From the NCBI RefSeq assembly GCF_940807255.1, contig NZ_CALNWY010000018.1:1-64000 (forward strand): a stretch of 64,000 bases of DNA, in the 5' to 3' direction. Below the pieces are notes generated by a model. That model was not told where the DNA came from. It did not search any database and saw nothing but the letters and a program-made list of their open reading frames with translations. Both the position numbers and the translations under genes were made by a program. Source of the DNA: Mixta sp. Marseille-Q2659. GTDB lineage: Bacteria > Pseudomonadota > Gammaproteobacteria > Enterobacterales > Enterobacteriaceae. Position 1 is the first letter of the stretch. The number at the start of each line of letters is the position of its first letter. This document shows positions 45,833 to 54,765 of the stretch, piece by piece.

Positions 45833-46801
45833 TTACTGCTCAGCCTTCAGGCCATTCTTACCGGCTTTTTTTATCTGATATACATAGGCATCTGCTCTTT
45901 TAATCGTATCTTCAAGCGAATCTCTAAACTTAGCTAAACCCGCAGAAAAACCTGGCAGGTCAAGTTTTTTTCCGCCATCGAAAATAATGCTTTTATGAGA
46001 GCCAGAGCGCAGCCGGTTAATCAACGCTTTTGCATCCTCAAATTTAATGTTATGGAGCATAATAATAAATTCATCGCCGCCAAAACGAACGATAACATCC
46101 GTCTCACGTAAAAACTGACGTAGCATTTCAGTGAATGCAATAAGAATCCTGTCACCTGTCAGGTGGCCATAGGTATCATTTATCTTTTTAAAATCATCCA
46201 GATCCAGCATAATAAGATAATCAGGCTTCTCTTCCTTAATCGCCTGTTCCAGATAACGCCGGTTATAGGCTCCGGTCAGTAAATCGATATAGAGCTTTTT
46301 TCGCTCGTGAACCAGCCGGATATAAATGACGGTACGCCAGATAGCAAACGTTAACGGTATTAGCAGCAGGAAGACTAAATTAATTCCCTGCAAAATATGA
46401 AGGTTACTTTCCAGTTCATTTATATCAGCCTCACTCTCATGCTGGGTTTTGTCTACCTCGCCGTTTTGTACTTTTATGTTGCGGCAGAGGTTTTGGTTAT
46501 TCTGTAGCCCTCTTTTTTTCAACAAATTCGGACTATTTTCCTTGAGTAGGTCGGGCGTAAACCTCCCCTCTGTGTTCGGAATGGAATTCTGATAGTCAGG
46601 AATACCCTTATCATTAGCGCAAAGAATAAGTAAGCTTCTGGAGATTTCCTGTTCCAAAGACCAATGCTCAAGAAATCTTGTTTTCAATAATTTATTAATC
46701 CTCTCATGCTCACTTGCATTCAAATAAAATACGCACAATAGAGAAAGCGCCGAAATAATCAGCACGATATAGGATATAAAAATATCTTTCTGTTTTTTCA
46801 T
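45833..46801 (-). CDS. Membrane-bound diguanylate cyclase (GGDEF)
   Basis: 322 residues: transmembrane helix at about 9-30, a periplasmic segment of about 100 residues, a second helix near 135-155, and a GGDEF domain with intact active site RFGGDEFII and an inhibitory I-site RETD five residues upstream, so c-di-GMP synthesis with product feedback is expected. First gene of the cassette; 84 bases separate it from the FecR-like gene. Start ATG has only a weak ribosome site. AT-rich composition. Confidence 0.88.
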   Translation of the reverse strand: MKKQKDIFISYIVLIISALSLLCVFYLNASEHERINKLLKTRFLEHWSLEQEISRSLLILCANDKGIPDYQNSIPNTEGRFTPDLLKENSPNLLKKRGLQNNQNLCRNIKVQNGEVDKTQHESEADINELESNLHILQGINLVFLLLIPLTFAIWRTVIYIRLVHERKKLYIDLLTGAYNRRYLEQAIKEEKPDYLIMLDLDDFKKINDTYGHLTGDRILIAFTEMLRQFLRETDVIVRFGGDEFIIMLHNIKFEDAKALINRLRSGSHKSIIFDGGKKLDLPGFSAGLAKFRDSLEDTIKRADAYVYQIKKAGKNGLKAEQ

Positions 46802-47408
46802 AGAGACTGAATACCATGCATTATCGTCAGCGAACCCCGACAGCCCATTTTAACGCCGCATCAAATGCAATTTACATATTTATTAATATGGTGCCATGCA
46901 ACATTGATAATATTAACCTAAAGTTTTAACACCCCCATAATATTTATAGGATCTTCTTTTTTCTTATGTTTTTTAATTGCAGTATTGTAAAGCTTATAAC
47001 CTCTTTTACCAGTAAAATAAGATAGTCCGCCCCTAGCTATAACCCTTTGAATAAAAAGATAAAACATGAGTATATTATTATGCACTAATGATGGATGCCA
47101 AGTTGAGCAGGTATATCCGGTTTTTTAATCTAGTTAAATTGCAATATTTGGCTTTTAATTCTAAAATTTAGCGCTCTTAGCCATATTAAACTCCAGATAT
47201 GGCCATTTTTCTTTCAAGCTTGTTCTGATATTGTAAAAACCCATTATCAACACTCGAAAAAATTGTAAAAACATTAACACAACGCCATTAAAAGGCTGCG
47301 AGATATCCCTTAACGATTGTTTACCTATATTGAGCGCCATACTATAGCGGTAACATATAATTAACTTTTTATGTAAAACCCGAAAGCAACATTTATAAAG
47401 GTACCTTC
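46802..47408. other. AT-rich 607-base intergenic region
   Basis: Between the divergent diguanylate cyclase and SgrR-like genes. No protein gene is convincing. A plus-strand hairpin at 47180-47203 (GCCATAT/ATATGGC, 10-base loop) followed by CATTTTT could end a short transcript. The composition suggests an H-NS-bound promoter region. Confidence 0.4.
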
Positions 47409-49052
47409 GTGATTGAGCCAACCACTTCCACCAGGAAAAATACCCACTTAGTACGTTTAGCACGCCAGTACCAAAGGCTTCTCAAACAATATAAAAACAG
47501 ACAAAACGAAGTATTACTACAGGATGTGGCTGATGTGCTTGCCTGTACACCGCGCTATGCACGTACTCTGCTAAAAGATATGAAACAGATGGGGTGGATT
47601 AGCTGGGCTTCTTTACCAGGGAGAGGCAAACTAAGCCAGCTACAGTGTCGACTGGATGATAATGCCCTTCAGGAAATGACGACCGATCCGGTACAACCTC
47701 TTATCAGCGCATCCTTTTCGGCCCCGCTGGATTCTGTTTCATTCCCGGAGGGCGATAGCTTTATCCTCTCCTATTACCGTTCTTTGCCTGCAATTGTCCC
47801 CTCTTTTTCTGCCATGCATGCCAGTCGCCATTTAATTCGTATGGTCCATGCAGGTTTAATGAAATACCAGGATGGCAATACCCATCTCATATTTGGACTG
47901 GCGCATCACTGTAAGACGTCCGCCGACAGGCTGACCTGGCAGTTTTATCTGCGATCCGGTCTGATTTGGCATAACGAAGAAAAAGTAAGCGCAAATCAGC
48001 TTTTGCACGGGCTGAATGCACTAATCGGGACGCCGGTTTTACCCTATGTAAAAAGCATTAGCGCAGACGAACAAAGTATTCTGTTCCATTTAACACAGCC
48101 GGATGAAATGTTAATTCATCGGCTCGCGCATCCAGCCTGTTCGCTACCTCACCCTGTTTATCCGACCGTAGGTCTTGGGCCGTTCAGAGTAGTTGAACAT
48201 AGCGATCAACAGGTAAAACTGTCGCGCTTTCCATTCTGGTATAGTGAAATGCCCCTGGCGGCTACCATTACGCTGGAAACCCGGCTGCGTAAAATAGCGG
48301 ACTGGGGCATGATTAGCCTGGAAACGCCACAATCAAAACGGCGTGATGAACGCATAAAAACCATTACTCTCGCCGATACCTTTTCTTTTATGGCGTTTAA
48401 TCAATGCAAGAGCAATGCACTGACGCGGCATCAGCGCATGATGGTGATGGAAGTTGCACGAAGCGTCGCTCGTAGAATGATTTTGAAACAGGCGGATCTC
48501 CTCCCGCTCCCGGAATGGCTCACCATGCCTATGGATAATCCCGATCCGGTAACACTGCCGCCCACTCTTGCGATGGCCTACTTTAGTACACCCGGTACCG
48601 ATAGGTTTGTCCGGTTACTGGTAAAAAACCTCAAGCTTATGGGCTGCCAGTTATCCGTGACGCCGATACACAACGCTTACTGGTTGTCGCCTGGTAAAAA
48701 TTGGGAACAGATGGATATTTCCCTTGGCTATCTGAATAGTCGCCAGGAAGCGGCCTTTACCTATGAAGAACGCTGGCGTCACAGCCAAATGGCGCGGGCA
48801 TTCTGGCCAGCGGAAATTCAACATCGCATTTCGGCGCTGTTAAACCGCTCGGTCAGGAGAAGCTGTGCAGACCACCAGCAATTCATAATCAATCTGATGC
48901 GTTATGCAATTCGTCATAAGCTGATAAATCCGCTTTATGAAAAAAACCACACTCTCCATTATCCTGCGTCCGTACGCGGTATTAAATGTCATCCTCAATG
49001 CTTTCCAGACTTTACCTCACTGTGGATCGATAACGCAGATCAGCGCGATTAA
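47409..49052 (+). CDS. SgrR-family transcriptional regulator
   Basis: 547 residues with the SgrR/YbaE plan: N-terminal winged helix (DVADVLACTPRYARTLLKDMKQMGWISW) and a large C-terminal solute-binding domain like dipeptide/nickel-binding proteins (HASRHLIRMVHAGL; LTWQFYLRSGLIWHNEEKVSA; GLGPFRVVEH). E. coli SgrR activates the sgrS small RNA under sugar-phosphate stress. Sequence resemblance to SgrR itself is limited, so this is a paralogue with an unknown ligand. The start is a GTG behind AAAGG. A long AT-rich region precedes it. Confidence 0.85.
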   Translation: MIEPTTSTRKNTHLVRLARQYQRLLKQYKNRQNEVLLQDVADVLACTPRYARTLLKDMKQMGWISWASLPGRGKLSQLQCRLDDNALQEMTTDPVQPLISASFSAPLDSVSFPEGDSFILSYYRSLPAIVPSFSAMHASRHLIRMVHAGLMKYQDGNTHLIFGLAHHCKTSADRLTWQFYLRSGLIWHNEEKVSANQLLHGLNALIGTPVLPYVKSISADEQSILFHLTQPDEMLIHRLAHPACSLPHPVYPTVGLGPFRVVEHSDQQVKLSRFPFWYSEMPLAATITLETRLRKIADWGMISLETPQSKRRDERIKTITLADTFSFMAFNQCKSNALTRHQRMMVMEVARSVARRMILKQADLLPLPEWLTMPMDNPDPVTLPPTLAMAYFSTPGTDRFVRLLVKNLKLMGCQLSVTPIHNAYWLSPGKNWEQMDISLGYLNSRQEAAFTYEERWRHSQMARAFWPAEIQHRISALLNRSVRRSCADHQQFIINLMRYAIRHKLINPLYEKNHTLHYPASVRGIKCHPQCFPDFTSLWIDNADQRD

Positions 49053-49065
49053 GTGACGGCGTCAC
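49053..49065. other. matS site
   Basis: GTGACGGCGTCAC, full match to GTGACRNYGTCAC, directly after the stop codon of the SgrR-family gene and flanked by AA/TTA that extend the palindrome. Confidence 0.9.
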
Positions 49066-49124
49066 TTAAAGATAATGGCGCATAAATTTGCAAGTAATAA
49101 ACAATTGCACGAAACAATTGATAA

Positions 49125-49137
49125 GTGACAGTGTCAC
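49125..49137. other. matS site, second of a close pair
   Basis: GTGACAGTGTCAC, full match to the MatP consensus, 72 bases from the previous one. Confidence 0.9.
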
Positions 49138-49203
49138 AAGAAGAGCAGCAATTTCCAGGCGAGATGTCAGAAAATGAGTTAAATGCACAAAAAGCTATCA
49201 ATA

Positions 49204-49230
49204 AAAAGGCTGGTTTCTTACCAGCCTTTT
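49204..49230. terminator. Bidirectional terminator, SgrR-like gene / mqo
   Basis: AAAAGGCTGG/CCAGCCTTTT with loop TTTCTTA between convergent genes; runs of T on both strands. Confidence 0.85.
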
Positions 49231-49290
49231 CACCTGTGATTTCAATGATGACAAGCAATACCTATCATTGATTCACCTTCGCCGCCAACC

Positions 49291-50946
49291 TTACAGCGCC
49301 ATATCGTGCTGAGGTTCAGCCGCTTTCTGCGCCTGTGGCTGAGCCGCCGGCGCTTCCGTGGTTTTGCCTGCCATGTTGATCACCGGCGGTTTAGTCAGCT
49401 GCAGCGTAGCTGCGGTGTCGTTCCAAACCTGCTGCGCCAGCGCCGGATCGTCATTCAGTTTCTTACCGTAGCTCGGTACGAAATGACGAATTTTCGCCTG
49501 CCATTCCGGGGTCTTAAATTGCTCCGGGAACAGCTGCTTGACGACATTCAGTGCAATCGGTGCTGCGGTTGATGCACCTGGTGAAGCGCCTAACAAGGCC
49601 GCCACGGTTTTCTGCTGATCGGTCACAATTTCCGTTCCCAGTTTCAGCACGCCGCCCTTCTCTTTATCTTTCTTGATGATCTGTACGCGCTGGCCAGCCT
49701 GGATCAGTTTCCAGTCTTCTTTCTTCGCGTTCGGATAATACTCATTCAGCGCGGCGAAACGGTCGTCATCGCTCAGCATCACCTGACCAATCAGATATTT
49801 GACCAGGTCAAAGTTATCCATACCCACATTCGCCATCGGCACCACGTTTTTGGTGGTCGTCGTACTCAGCAGATCGAACAGCGAACCGTTTTTCAGGAAT
49901 TTGGTTGAGAAGGTGGCAAAAGGTCCAAACAGCACAACCTGTTTGCCATCCAGAAAGCGGGAATCCAGATGCGGAACAGACATCGGCGGCGCACCAACGG
50001 AAGCCTGGCCATAGACTTTCTGATTATGACGTTTCGCAATCTCCGGGTTTTCTGTAACCAGGAAAGAACCGCCGACCGGGAAGCCTGCATAGTTATCCGC
50101 TTCAGGAATGCCGGTCTCCTGCAGCAGCTTCAGCGCCCCGCCGCCTGCGCCGATAAAGACATATTTGGCATCAACGGCACGGGTTTCGCCGTTTTTGGCA
50201 TCTTTAATGGTGACATGCCAGGAGTTATCGCCGTTACGTTTAAAGTCAGTAACTTCAGACGAGGTTTCCAGCTTGAAGTTGTCGTTCTTCTTCAGGCTGC
50301 CAATCAGCTGACGGGTAATTTCACCATAGTTAACGTCAGTGCCGACCGGCGTCCAGGTCGCGGCCACCTTCTGCTGCGGATCGCGGCCTTCCATAATCAG
50401 CGGCGACCATTGTTCGATCTGCTTATGATCGGTAGAGAATTTCATGCCCTGGAACAGAACGGTTTTCTGCAGCGCCTGATAACGGCGGCTCAGATAGTCC
50501 ACGTTCTTATCGCCCCAGACAAAGCTCATGTGTGCGGTGGAATTGATAAACGAGTGCGGATTATTCAGCACGCCGTTTTTAACCTGCGCCGACCAGAACT
50601 GACGGGAGATCATAAAGGCTTCGTTAATTTCCAGCGCCTTCGTCACGTCGATTGAACCGTCTGCACGCTCTGGCGTGTAGTTCAGTTCCATATTTGCCGA
50701 GTGCCCCGTCCCCGCATTGTTCCAGCCGTTAGAGGATTCCAGCGCGACGCCGTCGAGTTTCTCAACCATGATCTGTTTCCAGTCAGGCTGCAGCTCTTCA
50801 AGAAAAGTACCCAGCGAGGCGCTCATGATGCCACCGCCGATCAGCAGGACATCGGTTTTTTCTGGTGCAGTTTCAGCGTGCGCAGCAGGAGCCACTAATA
50901 AAGCCAAAAGGGAAAGCGAAGGCAGAACTTTTGTTGATTTAATCAT
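49291..50946 (-). CDS. mqo: Malate:quinone oxidoreductase
   Basis: FAD enzyme oxidising malate to oxaloacetate and reducing membrane quinone. 551 residues, highly similar to E. coli Mqo: [13 protein letters not shown] (FAD loop), [38 protein letters not shown]. Like E. coli Mqo it has a hydrophobic N terminus resembling a signal (ending APAAHA) and a proline/alanine-rich tail. Pairs functionally with fumC in this window. Start region is preceded by an AT-rich leader. Confidence 0.95.
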   Translation of the reverse strand: MIKSTKVLPSLSLLALLVAPAAHAETAPEKTDVLLIGGGIMSASLGTFLEELQPDWKQIMVEKLDGVALESSNGWNNAGTGHSANMELNYTPERADGSIDVTKALEINEAFMISRQFWSAQVKNGVLNNPHSFINSTAHMSFVWGDKNVDYLSRRYQALQKTVLFQGMKFSTDHKQIEQWSPLIMEGRDPQQKVAATWTPVGTDVNYGEITRQLIGSLKKNDNFKLETSSEVTDFKRNGDNSWHVTIKDAKNGETRAVDAKYVFIGAGGGALKLLQETGIPEADNYAGFPVGGSFLVTENPEIAKRHNQKVYGQASVGAPPMSVPHLDSRFLDGKQVVLFGPFATFSTKFLKNGSLFDLLSTTTTKNVVPMANVGMDNFDLVKYLIGQVMLSDDDRFAALNEYYPNAKKEDWKLIQAGQRVQIIKKDKEKGGVLKLGTEIVTDQQKTVAALLGASPGASTAAPIALNVVKQLFPEQFKTPEWQAKIRHFVPSYGKKLNDDPALAQQVWNDTAATLQLTKPPVINMAGKTTEAPAAQPQAQKAAEPQHDMAL

Positions 50947-51106
50947 GCTTAATCTTCAATATATCGCGTGGTGGTTAAAAAAAGACGGCTAATATTAAAA
51001 TATTGTTACTTGTTAGTTGATTTATTTTTAGTTTTTTAATTTAAAAAACAGCGCTGCCACTTTCTTTAGTTTCAAAACCTACTGCATTGAGAATTAAAGC
51101 AATCTT

Positions 51107-52753
51107 GTGAACCCGTCCCGGCAGTTAAAATCCGCGTCGAAGCGCCCAATGAAACTCAGCATGTTGACCGCGTTAATGATGAGCGCGGTGATATTTACCG
51201 TACTGCTTAGCGTTCATTTCCTCTATTTTATTCAGATTGATGATTTCACCCATTCGCACGTAAAAGATAAGGCCCTGGCCGTCGCGCGCACGCTGGCCGA
51301 AGATCCGCAGATTCAGCGCGGCCTGACGTTGCCCGCTACTGAGGGGCTGATCCAGCCTGTTGCCAGGGCGGTGCAAAAGCGCAACGACCTGCTGTTCGTC
51401 ACCGTTACCGATATGCGCGGCATTCGTTATTCCCATCCGAACAGCCAGTTAATTAATAAACGTTTTATGGGTGACGATCTGCAGCCTGCACTGGCCGGAC
51501 ATGAAAACATTTCCTATAACCACGGCACGCTGGTTGAAGCGTTGCGCGTGTTTACGCCGGTATTTAACGCCCATCATCAGCAAATCGGCGTGGTGGCGAT
51601 CGGAATTTCACTCAGCGATGTTACGGCGCAGATTGGTAAAAGCCGCTGGAACATTTTCTGGAGCATTCTGTTAGGCGGCTCGGTGGGATTGCTGGGCGTG
51701 CTGATGCTGGTGCGACGGTTGAAAACCATTCTGCTTGGCCTCGAACCCCATGAAATTTCCAGCCTGTTTGAACAGCGGCAGGCCATCCTCGATTCGGTTA
51801 AAGAAGGCGTTATCGCGGTTGATGCCGACGCGCGCGTCACGCTGATCAACCAGGCCGCCCAACAGCTGCTGCTGGAAACGGCGATCAAAGCCCCTGTCAG
51901 CGGCGAGCCCATGCCTGAAAACGCGCTGTTGCTGCGTTCCCTGCGCGAAGCGCTGCATGAAGGCAAAGCCCGCTACGATGAAGAACTCAACGTGCGCGGC
52001 CGCATTATGATCGGTAATACGGTGCCGGTGCGCAGCCGCGAGCAGATTATCGGCGCGGTCTGTACCTTTCGCGATAAGACAGAAATCAGCCAGCTGATGA
52101 AGCGGCTTGACGGCATGGTCAGCTACGTCGATGCGTTACGTGAACGCTCCCATGAATTCATGAATAAACTGCACGTTATTCTTGGCCTGCTGCATATGAA
52201 AAACTATGCCCAGATGGAAGCTTACATTTTAAAAACCGCCAATAATTACCAGACGGAAATTGGTTCTCTCCTGCAACGCATCAAGCCGCCGGTTATTGCC
52301 GGATTTTTATTAAGTAAAATCAACCGGGCCTCTGATAAAGGGCATCGTTTAATTCTCAGCGACGCCAGCTACCTGCCCGATAACGGCAGTGAACAACAGG
52401 TTGCAGCGCTGGTTATTATTCTCGGCAATTTAATTGAAAATGCGCTGGAGGCGTTGGATCAACAGCCGGGAGGCGAAATTCACCTTTTATTGCATTACCA
52501 GAACGGATGGCTCTCCTGCGAAGTGAGCGATGATGGCCCGGGCATTCCTGCCACGCTGGAAGCGGATATCTTCAGGAAAGGCTTTTCTTCAAAAGGCGAT
52601 GAGCGCGGGATGGGACTGTTTCTGGTCAGGCAGCAAACAGAAAGTCTTGGCGGAAATATTAACGTCGAATCAGAACCGGGCGTATATACCCAGTTTTTTG
52701 TACAGCTCCCGTGGGCAAAGGAAACAGCGCATGATGAATGTATTGGTGGTTGA
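51107..52753 (+). CDS. dcuS: DcuS, C4-dicarboxylate sensor histidine kinase
   Basis: 548 residues: membrane helix at about 20-40, periplasmic PASp sensor domain (to about 180; RYSHP and R-N-D residues of the fumarate/citrate site are recognisable), second helix, cytoplasmic PAS, and kinase core with RSHEFMNKLHVILGLLHM (phospho-His) and NLIENALEAL, DDGPGI, GMGLFLV. A GTG start at 51107 gives an N terminus collinear with E. coli DcuS (KRPMKLS). Overlaps dcuR by 23 bases. Confidence 0.93.
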   Translation: MNPSRQLKSASKRPMKLSMLTALMMSAVIFTVLLSVHFLYFIQIDDFTHSHVKDKALAVARTLAEDPQIQRGLTLPATEGLIQPVARAVQKRNDLLFVTVTDMRGIRYSHPNSQLINKRFMGDDLQPALAGHENISYNHGTLVEALRVFTPVFNAHHQQIGVVAIGISLSDVTAQIGKSRWNIFWSILLGGSVGLLGVLMLVRRLKTILLGLEPHEISSLFEQRQAILDSVKEGVIAVDADARVTLINQAAQQLLLETAIKAPVSGEPMPENALLLRSLREALHEGKARYDEELNVRGRIMIGNTVPVRSREQIIGAVCTFRDKTEISQLMKRLDGMVSYVDALRERSHEFMNKLHVILGLLHMKNYAQMEAYILKTANNYQTEIGSLLQRIKPPVIAGFLLSKINRASDKGHRLILSDASYLPDNGSEQQVAALVIILGNLIENALEALDQQPGGEIHLLLHYQNGWLSCEVSDDGPGIPATLEADIFRKGFSSKGDERGMGLFLVRQQTESLGGNINVESEPGVYTQFFVQLPWAKETAHDECIGG

Positions 52754-53444
52754 CGATGACGCGATGGTCGCTGAGCTTAACCGCTGCTATATAAACCAGA
52801 TTTCAGGGCTAACCTGCTGTGGTACAGCCTCAACGCTCCAGCAGGCAAAAGAGCGTTTACAGCAGGAGCCGCCGGTCGATCTCATCCTGCTGGATATTTA
52901 TATGCAGCAGGAAAACGGACTCGATCTACTCGCTGAACTGCGCCACTCGGCTTATGCCGTTGACGTCATTATTATCTCGTCTGCGGCAGATGCAGCCACC
53001 ATCAAAACCTCGCTTAACTATGGCGTGGTCGATTATCTGATCAAACCTTTCCAGTTTTCCCGCTTTGAAGAAGCCTTAACCCACTGGCGGCAAAAACGGT
53101 CGCAAATGGATAACCAGCAGTATTATCAGCAGGCGGAGTTGGATCGATTGATTCATGGCCGCGCAGCCGACGCCGGTGAACAGAAACGGCTGCCCAAAGG
53201 ATTAACGCCGCAAACCCTGCGTACATTATGTCAGTGGATTGAGGCGCATCCCGACAGCGAATTTTCTACCGACGAGCTGGCCGCCGAAGTGAATATATCG
53301 CGCGTCTCCTGTCGCAAGTACCTGATCTGGCTGGCTGAAATAAACATCCTGTTCACTACTATCCATTACGGCGCAACCGGAAGGCCGGTTTACCGCTATC
53401 GTTTGCAGGCGGAATATCATTCTTTGCTGAAGCAGTATTGTTAA
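52731..53444 (+). CDS. dcuR: DcuR, response regulator for C4-dicarboxylates
   Basis: 237 residues: receiver domain with VVDDD and phospho-acceptor Asp in LLDIYMQQ, Lys in LIKPF; C-terminal helix-turn-helix (FSTDELAAEVNISRVSCRKYL). Starts inside the end of dcuS behind AAAGGAAAC. No dctA, dcuB or frd genes are alongside, so its targets lie elsewhere or include mqo. Confidence 0.92.
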   Translation: MMNVLVVDDDAMVAELNRCYINQISGLTCCGTASTLQQAKERLQQEPPVDLILLDIYMQQENGLDLLAELRHSAYAVDVIIISSAADAATIKTSLNYGVVDYLIKPFQFSRFEEALTHWRQKRSQMDNQQYYQQAELDRLIHGRAADAGEQKRLPKGLTPQTLRTLCQWIEAHPDSEFSTDELAAEVNISRVSCRKYLIWLAEINILFTTIHYGATGRPVYRYRLQAEYHSLLKQYC

Positions 53445-53497
53445 CACGCTTACTGCCGGTAAGCCTCGCGACCTGCCGGCAGGCACACTATCAGCAA

Positions 53498-54520
53498 CTA
53501 GCGCCAGCCCAGTTCAGGCGCAACCTGGGTCAAAATCGCTTCCAGCACATGCGCGCAATAATCGACGCCCAGCTGATTGGGAATGGTCAGCAGCAAGGTA
53601 TCCGCTTCGGCAATCGCCTCATCCTGTTTCAGCTGCGCAATCAGCTTCTCCGGCTCCGCCGCATAGCTACGGCCAAAAATCGCGCGCGTTTTCTCATCCA
53701 GATAACCGACTTGATCGCCCTCCTGTCTGCTGGCGCCGAAGTAAGCACGATCTTGTTCATTCACTAACGGGAAAATGCTGCGGCTGACCGACACGCGCGG
53801 CTTACGGGCGTGCCCCGCTTCCAGCCAGGCGGCGCGATACGCGCGGATCTGTTTTGCCTGCTGAATATGAAACGCCTCGCCGGTTTCGTCGTCTTTCAGC
53901 GTGGAGCTTTGCAGATTCATCCCCAGCTTCGCCGCCCATTGCGCCGTGGCATTGGAGCCGGATCCCCACCAAATGCGGTCGCGCAATCCTTCTGAAAAAG
54001 GTTCCGGCCTTAGCAGTCCCGGCGGGTTCGCAAACATCGGCTGCGGATTCGGTTTGGCAAATCCCTCGCCGCGCAATACATCAAGCAACACTTCGGCATG
54101 ACGTCGGCCCATATCCGCGTCGCTTTCGCCCTCCTGCGGCTGATAGCCAAAATAGCGCCAGCCGTCGATCACCTGTTCCGGCGAGCCGCGACTAATGCCC
54201 AACTGTAGACGCCCGCCGGCGATCAAATCCGCCACGCCCGCCTCTTCTGCCATATAGAGCGGATTCTCATAACGCATATCAATCACGCCGGTGCCGATCT
54301 CAATACGTTTAGTCCGCGCGCCTACCGCCGCCAGCAGCGGAAACGGCGCGCTGAGCTGACGGGCAAAATGATGCACGCGGAAATAAGCGCCATTGGCGCC
54401 CAACTCTTCCGCCGCCACCGCCAGCTCAACGGATTGCAATAACGCATCCGCTGCGGTACGTGTTGCCGACTGGAATGATGGCCCCCAATGACCAAATGAG
54501 AGAAAACCAATTTTTTTCAT
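53498..54520 (-). CDS. LLM-class flavin-dependent oxidoreductase
   Basis: 340-residue luciferase-like (beta/alpha)8 monooxygenase. Typical stretches: FLSFGHWGPS, RVHHFARQLSAPFPLLAAVGARTKRIEIGTGV, RLQLGISRGSP, WWGSGSN. Uses reduced flavin and oxygen on an unidentified substrate. Start at 54520 (MKKIGFLSF) after AAAGGCAACGC; earlier codons in frame are not conserved in type. Divergent from tyrP. Confidence 0.85.
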   Translation of the reverse strand: MKKIGFLSFGHWGPSFQSATRTAADALLQSVELAVAAEELGANGAYFRVHHFARQLSAPFPLLAAVGARTKRIEIGTGVIDMRYENPLYMAEEAGVADLIAGGRLQLGISRGSPEQVIDGWRYFGYQPQEGESDADMGRRHAEVLLDVLRGEGFAKPNPQPMFANPPGLLRPEPFSEGLRDRIWWGSGSNATAQWAAKLGMNLQSSTLKDDETGEAFHIQQAKQIRAYRAAWLEAGHARKPRVSVSRSIFPLVNEQDRAYFGASRQEGDQVGYLDEKTRAIFGRSYAAEPEKLIAQLKQDEAIAEADTLLLTIPNQLGVDYCAHVLEAILTQVAPELGWR

Positions 54521-54646
54521 AGCGTTGCCTTTTCTGATGCCGCCGAGCCATACCGGAACCCGCTCCGGCTTTATGATTAACTGTAGCGTATCAGGCAAGC
54601 ACTTTTCATCAACCTGTCTGCGCCCTTTTCATTACCGCTGTTTAAC

Positions 54647-54720
54647 AGTAAGCCGAGGCTTACAGGCGCACGCAAACAACATGTAAGCCACATTTGACGC
54701 GCTGTAAACTTTCCCTTACC
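54647..54720. promoter_or_regulatory. Three TyrR-type boxes upstream of tyrP
   Basis: Compared with TGTAAA-N6-TTTACA: 54647-54664 is AGTAAG-N6-CTTACA, 54682-54699 is TGTAAG-N6-TTGACG, and 54703-54720 is TGTAAA-N6-CTTACC. Boxes two and three are 21 bases apart, two helical turns, as expected for cooperative TyrR binding. E. coli tyrP has two such boxes. Confidence 0.75.
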
Positions 54721-54765
54721 CTTCGCGCATCTTTTATAAGCGGAACCGTAAATTCAGGGGAAAGC

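Noticed and set aside
47161-47463. 100-codon minus-strand frame upstream of the SgrR-like gene
   Set aside because: Overlaps the start of that gene in antisense; residue composition is atypical and no ribosome site is seen.
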